NCBI GenBank assembly: GCA_039917655.1
Contig: JBDSJC010000133.1
Span: 1-24,972 of the forward strand
DNA from: PNKC01 sp039917655
GTDB lineage: Bacteria > Chloroflexota > Dehalococcoidia > Tepidiformales > Tepidiformaceae
Reading direction: 5' to 3'
DNA length: 24,972 nucleotides
The notes under the pieces were generated by a model. It was given only the letters and a program-made list of their open reading frames with translations, made no database searches and was not told the DNA's origin. Of the stretch, positions 22,048 through 24,972 are shown one piece after another. A program made the translations under genes and the position numbers. The stretch's first letter is position 1. Each line of letters opens with the position of its first letter.

Positions 22048-22683
22048 ATGACTGCTGCCGCGACATCCATCGGTTCGATTGAGGGTTTCGGGTTGGAGTT
22101 GCGGCCCTGGGGCCCCGACCTGGTGCGCCAGATGGCTGGCTGGGGAGAGCGCGGCTTCCCTTTTCATGCGTTCGACCTTGGGCATCTGCGCGACCCCGCG
22201 AAGGCCGAGGCCGCGCTGCAGTTCGCGCACCAGAAGAGCCCGCATCACCACTACATCGCCTGCGAAAATGGGCGCGCCGTGGGGCGCGTCTCGGTCAACC
22301 TGCAGGACCTGGCGGGACTCTACATCTGGGCGGTGCACGTGCCGCCCGAGCAGGCCGGACGGGGGGTCTGCCGGCGGATGCTGGCCGCGCTGATCGCTCA
22401 CCTCGAACTGGTGCACCCCGAGGCCCCGGAGTTCGTCCTCAGCTCCAACACGTTCGCCGAGCCGGCTCACCGCGCCTACCGGGCGCTCGGCTTCGAGGTG
22501 GTGGAGACTCGCTGGCACTTCGACAAGGAGATCGCCGAACAGCTCTGGAAGGTGAATCCCCTCCAACGTGAACCGATCGCCCGTCACATTCGCTTCCACA
22601 GTGGGCGTTGGCAGGTGCGCACCTACGTTTTCAAGCGCCGCCGCGGCGCCAAGATGAACGCTGGCCAACCCGCGGCCGGCTAA
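22048..22683 (+). CDS. GNAT-family N-acetyltransferase
   Basis: 211 aa. The central part has the acetyl-CoA-binding motif A of the GNAT fold: IWAVHVPPEQAGRGVCRRML (about 92-111), with QAGRGV as the pyrophosphate loop. It is followed by FVLSSNTFAEPAHRAYRALGFEVVE, motif B with the usual NxxAxxxYxxxGF pattern (here AHRAYRALGF). The N-terminus (LELRPWGPDLVRQMAGWGE) resembles the substrate-side helix of other GNATs. The substrate cannot be predicted. The last ~35 residues are basic and probably outside the fold. The ATG has no clear ribosome-binding site. It lies 278 bp from the divergent tldD start, and no promoter could be assigned with confidence. Confidence 0.85.
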   Translation: MTAAATSIGSIEGFGLELRPWGPDLVRQMAGWGERGFPFHAFDLGHLRDPAKAEAALQFAHQKSPHHHYIACENGRAVGRVSVNLQDLAGLYIWAVHVPPEQAGRGVCRRMLAALIAHLELVHPEAPEFVLSSNTFAEPAHRAYRALGFEVVETRWHFDKEIAEQLWKVNPLQREPIARHIRFHSGRWQVRTYVFKRRRGAKMNAGQPAAG

Positions 22684-22717
22684 CAGCGAGACGTGCAACC
22701 GGCGCGCATCGGGAGGT

Positions 22718-22723
22718 TATGAT
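22718..22723 (+). promoter_or_regulatory. Candidate -10 box for the VOC-fold gene
   Basis: TATGAT matches TATAAT at five of six positions and lies about 30 bp before the chosen ATG at 22754. The -35 region is unclear (TGCAAC, 18 bp upstream). The same bases overlap a possible mini-ORF preceded by GGGAGG, so a translational role is an alternative reading. Confidence 0.4.
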
Positions 22724-22753
22724 GGCGCCACTCACTCGATGACGGAGAGAACA

Positions 22754-23119
22754 ATGGCCTCGATTCGCTACCTGGTTGACGACGTTGATGCGGCGGTGGA
22801 GTTTTACACTGGCCGGCTGGGGTTCGAGGTCAAGGACCACCAGGGGGCGCCGTTCGCGTCCGTCCAGAAGGGCGACCTGACGCTCTGGCTGGCCGGCCCG
22901 CGCAGTTCGGCGGCGAGGCCCATGCCTGACGGCCGCCAGCCCGAACCCGGCGGCTGGAACCGGCTGGTCATCGAGGTGGCGGATATCGTCGCCGTGGTGG
23001 ACGACCTGCGCGCCAACGGCGGCACCTTCCGCAACGACATCGTGAGCGGCCCCGGCGGCAAGCAGATCGTCTGCGAGGACCCCTCGGGCAACCCGATCGA
23101 GATCTTCCAGCCGGCTTAA
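22754..23119 (+). CDS. VOC-superfamily (glyoxalase/dioxygenase fold) protein
   Basis: 121 aa, one vicinal oxygen chelate module pair. It starts IRYLVDDVDAAVEFYTGRLGFEV, the classic beta-alpha opening of glyoxalase-like proteins, then VQKGDLTLWLAG, and ends with VCEDPSGNPIEIFQPA, the usual C-terminal strand with a metal-ligand glutamate in IEIFQ. The N-terminal metal ligand, often a histidine or glutamine in the first strand, is not obvious, so catalytic activity is uncertain. I prefer the ATG at 22754, with GGAG six bases upstream, over the in-frame ATG at 22739, which has no site at a usable distance. Substrate unknown; such genes include resistance, isomerase and carrier proteins. Confidence 0.88.
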   Translation: MASIRYLVDDVDAAVEFYTGRLGFEVKDHQGAPFASVQKGDLTLWLAGPRSSAARPMPDGRQPEPGGWNRLVIEVADIVAVVDDLRANGGTFRNDIVSGPGGKQIVCEDPSGNPIEIFQPA

Positions 23120-23125
23120 TACCTG

Positions 23126-23485
23126 GTGACAAAGCAGATGCTAAAGAGCCTGGTTGCGGCGTTGGGTCGAAACGACGTGACGGCCTACTTGACGATGATG
23201 GCGCCGCGTCTTGTGGAGCTGCACCGGGTGTCGAAGCCGACGGGCAGCCTGTACCTGCACTGCGACCCGACGGCGCGCCACTATTTGAAGATCATGCTCG
23301 ACGCGATCTTTGGGCCGCAGCAGTTCGTGAATGAAATCATCTGGAAGCGAACGTCGTCGCACAATGATGCCAAACAAGGCTCAAAGCACTATGGTCGGAT
23401 CAACGACGTCCTTCTGTTCTATTCGAAGACCGCCAATTACCACTGGGAGCAAACCTATCGTCCGTACGACGAGGAATACACGGAC
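23126..23485 (+). pseudogene. Internal fragment of a site-specific DNA methyltransferase
   Basis: About 120 codons match the middle of N4/N6 DNA methyltransferases of the type III-like group: GRNDVTAYLTMMAPRLVELHR, KPTGSLYLHCDPTARHYLK, then LDAIFGPQQFVNEIIWKRTS and YGRINDVLLFYSKTANYHW. The upstream part with the catalytic DPPF/DPPY motif is missing, because a stop (the TAA of the VOC gene) closes the frame at once. The downstream part with the SAM-binding FxGxG motif is missing too: homology stops near PYDEEYT. The frame runs on to 23635 without recognisable content. The fragment cannot methylate DNA. It lies directly after the VOC gene, so it looks like a scar of a lost or recombined restriction-modification gene, or an assembly join. 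Confidence 0.8.
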
Positions 23486-23486
23486 T

Positions 23487-23596
23487 CGAGGGATCGTCGA
23501 ACTCCTCGAACGGTATGGGCTCACGCTGAGCGGCGAGCCGAAGCGGGAAGGGCCCCGATCCAAGGTAGTCTCGGCGCTGAATCAGCGCTGGGTAGC
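23487..23596 (+). other. Unassigned protein-like stretch after the methyltransferase fragment
   Basis: In a different plus frame from the methyltransferase fragment, the sequence reads GIVELLERYGLTLSGEPKR and then EGPRSKVVSALNQRW, which has the composition of a real protein end. It has no start codon of its own and runs into the hairpin that follows. It may be the 3' end of another gene joined by deletion. I do not recognise the family. Confidence 0.25.
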
Positions 23597-23630
23597 ACGA
23601 ACGGGCGCTCCGGTTGGAGCGCCCGTTCGT
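23597..23630. terminator. Perfect 15-bp hairpin with GGTT loop between convergent units
   Basis: ACGAACGGGCGCTCC (23597-23611), a GGTT loop and GGAGCGCCCGTTCGT (23616-23630) pair without a mismatch. It lies 21 bp beyond the thiolase stop on the minus strand and after the methyltransferase remnant on the plus strand. Neither side is followed by a real T-run (TGTGAA on plus, GCTACC on minus), so it may act as a bidirectional terminator of a U-poor kind or as a 3' mRNA stabiliser. Confidence 0.55.
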
Positions 23631-23651
23631 TGTGAACCGCGAGTAACCGCG

Positions 23652-24848
23652 CTACTTCTGGAGGATGTTAAGGGTGCAGGCCGAGCAAAGGCCGATGACG
23701 TGCGCCATGGCGATCTTCGAACCCTCAACCTGGCGGTTGCCGGCCTGGCCGCGAAGGTGCCAGACGAGCTCGGCGATGTTGGCGACTCCGGTAGCGCCGA
23801 GCGGATGGCCCTTAGAGAGCAGCCCGCCGCTGGCGTTCACCACGGTCTTCGTCTTCGGCTTGTACGTCTTGTCCTGGAAGGGCGCGATGTCCTCCTGGTA
23901 CTTCATCGGGATCTTGTTGCCGATCCACGGCGCGCCACTGGCCACGTGCTTACCGGCCATGCCCTCTTCGCAGAGGCCAAGGTTTTCGTAGTGAAGCAGT
24001 TCGGCGGTGGCGAAGCAGTCGTGCAGTTCGACCTGGCTGAGATCCTCGGGGCCGATTCCCGCCTGTTCGTAGGCGATCTTGGCGGCGTTCCGGGTGAGCG
24101 TGTTGATGTCCGGCAGGGTGAGGTCGCGGTCCGTGTAGGGGTCGCTGGTAAGGACGCTGGCGGCCACCTTGATCGGCTGGGTGGTGTACTGGCGAGCCTT
24201 GTCCATCGAACAGAGGATGGCCGCGGCCGCGCCGTCCCCGGTTGGGCAGCACATGAGGAGCGTGTTCGGGTAGGCGATCACGCGGCCGTTCATCACTTCG
24301 TCGAGCGGCGATTCCTTCTGGTACTGAGCGAGCGGGTTCTGGGTGCTGTGGAAGTGGTTCTTGACGCTGGCCAGGGCGAAGTGCTCCTGTTGCGTGCCGT
24401 ACTTCTTGGAGTGCTCCATGCCGGCCATGCCGAAAACAGCGGGCATCATGTAGGAGCCGACGCGGCCTTCGAGGCTGGTCGCGGGGTCGCCGCGTGAGCC
24501 AAGGAGGCCCTGCTTGCCCATCTGTTCGCTGCCGACGGCCATGACGATGTCGTAGGCGCCGGAGGCGATGGCGAAGTAGGCCTCGCGGAACGCGGTGGAG
24601 CCGGTGGCGCAGGCGTTGGCCACGTTGACGACGGGGATGCCGGTCTGCCCCATCTGCTGGAGGATGCGCTGGCCGGAACCGGAGGTCTGATAGAGGTTGC
24701 CGCTGTAGAGCGACTCGATCGCCTTCATGTCCACGCCGGCGTCCTTGAGAGCTTCGTGACCGGCCTGGGCGGCGAGTTGTGAGACTTCCTTGTCCGGGTA
24801 TCGCCCGAACTTGATCATGGACACGCCAATGACTGCTACTTCTCGCAT
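23652..24848 (-). CDS. SCP2-type thiolase / lipid-transfer thiolase
   Basis: 398 aa thiolase-fold protein of the SCP-x/acetyl-CoA acetyltransferase-like group, which cleaves or condenses acyl-CoA thioesters in lipid or sterol breakdown. The nucleophilic cysteine is C80 in VNVANACATGSTAFREAY. Other family segments are VELHDCFATAELLHYENLG, and GGLLSKGHPLGATG with the catalytic-base histidine near residue 348. The usual final CxG loop reads HVIGLCSACTLNIL, a variant common in the SCP2-thiolase branch. AAAGGAG lies five bases before the ATG. The gene upstream encodes what looks like an OB-fold partner, and such pairs form thiolase complexes. The substrate cannot be read from the sequence. Confidence 0.92.
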   Translation of the reverse strand: MREVAVIGVSMIKFGRYPDKEVSQLAAQAGHEALKDAGVDMKAIESLYSGNLYQTSGSGQRILQQMGQTGIPVVNVANACATGSTAFREAYFAIASGAYDIVMAVGSEQMGKQGLLGSRGDPATSLEGRVGSYMMPAVFGMAGMEHSKKYGTQQEHFALASVKNHFHSTQNPLAQYQKESPLDEVMNGRVIAYPNTLLMCCPTGDGAAAAILCSMDKARQYTTQPIKVAASVLTSDPYTDRDLTLPDINTLTRNAAKIAYEQAGIGPEDLSQVELHDCFATAELLHYENLGLCEEGMAGKHVASGAPWIGNKIPMKYQEDIAPFQDKTYKPKTKTVVNASGGLLSKGHPLGATGVANIAELVWHLRGQAGNRQVEGSKIAMAHVIGLCSACTLNILQK

Positions 24849-24894
24849 GGGATCTCCTTTGAAGTTGCGAGGGTCGTGCGGGTTTTAGCCCAAA

Positions 24895-24972
24895 TTAGAC
24901 CGGCTGGAAGCGGTAGGCGACGTAGGCGTTGCCTTCCTTATCCTCGGAGACCTTTTCGGTGAACATCTTGAC
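24895..24972 (-). CDS. Probable Zn-ribbon/OB-fold protein (DUF35-like), 3' end only
   Basis: Only the last 25 codons lie in the window: VKMFTEKVSEDKEGNAYVAY then RFQPV and TAA at 24897-24895. The short beta-strand end resembles the C-terminus of DUF35-type OB-fold proteins, and such genes commonly sit directly upstream of SCP2-like thiolase genes as partner subunits. It is 46 bp from the thiolase start on the same strand. With so few residues the identity rests mainly on context. Confidence 0.5.
   Translation of the reverse strand, partial: VKMFTEKVSEDKEGNAYVAYRFQPV

Noticed and set aside
21866..22051. A short plus-strand ORF after TAAACT that ends in ATGA overlap with the GNAT gene
   Set aside because: The translation is Ser/Pro/Arg rich without recognisable features and the -10-like box lacks a -35. 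The overlap alone is not enough to call a gene.
1..24972. CRISPR arrays, insertion sequences, prophage genes, toxin-antitoxin pairs
   Set aside because: No repeat-spacer pattern, transposase, integrase or paired small ORFs with recognisable motifs were seen on either strand.

Overview
The window is GC-rich bacterial chromosome from an organism that makes peptidoglycan. The high G+C, the compact gene order and the look of the proteins would fit a Chloroflexota-like or other deep-branching lineage. No rRNA or other taxonomic marker is present, so that placement is a guess. No phage, insertion sequence, CRISPR array or tRNA gene was found.

Left block (1-11426, all minus strand): a division and cell wall (dcw) operon read right to left: mraZ, rsmH, ftsL-like, ftsI, murF, mraY, murD, ftsW, murG, murC and the 5' part of murB, which runs off the left edge. 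Most junctions are start/stop overlaps (ATGA, GTGA, TGATG), so translation is probably coupled. A strong promoter (TTGACA, 17 bp, TACGCT) precedes mraZ. Just downstream of its -10 box lie three TGGG repeats at exact 10-bp steps, a textbook MraZ operator. Two points stand out: murE is missing from its usual place between ftsI and murF, and ftsW has no ATG, GTG or TTG start that would give a complete first membrane helix. Its best start is an ATA overlapping the murD stop.

Middle block (11491-18381, mostly plus strand): a mogA/moaB-type gene, possibly leaderless, and trmD form a two-gene unit diverging from mraZ. Then comes a decayed glycosyltransferase C-terminus, followed by a surface-sugar cassette: a PglC-like initiating phosphoglycosyl transferase, a membrane-anchored PglF/WbpM-like nucleotide-sugar dehydratase, a left-handed beta-helix N-acetyltransferase and, after an opposing gene for an unknown membrane protein, a DegT-type aminotransferase. 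Together they could build an acetamido-amino sugar and load it on a lipid carrier.

Right block (18239-24972): housekeeping and catabolic genes. These are an alpha/beta hydrolase whose frame runs 143 bp into the convergent aminotransferase gene, a zinc-independent MDR oxidoreductase, a TldD-type metalloprotease, a GNAT acetyltransferase, a VOC-fold protein, an internal fragment of a type III-like DNA methyltransferase followed by a 15-bp perfect hairpin, a SCP2-type thiolase and the last 25 codons of a probable OB-fold thiolase partner. I found no convincing new multi-gene system. The most useful leads are the ATA start of ftsW, the murE gap, the two gene-remnant scars and the readthrough hydrolase tail.
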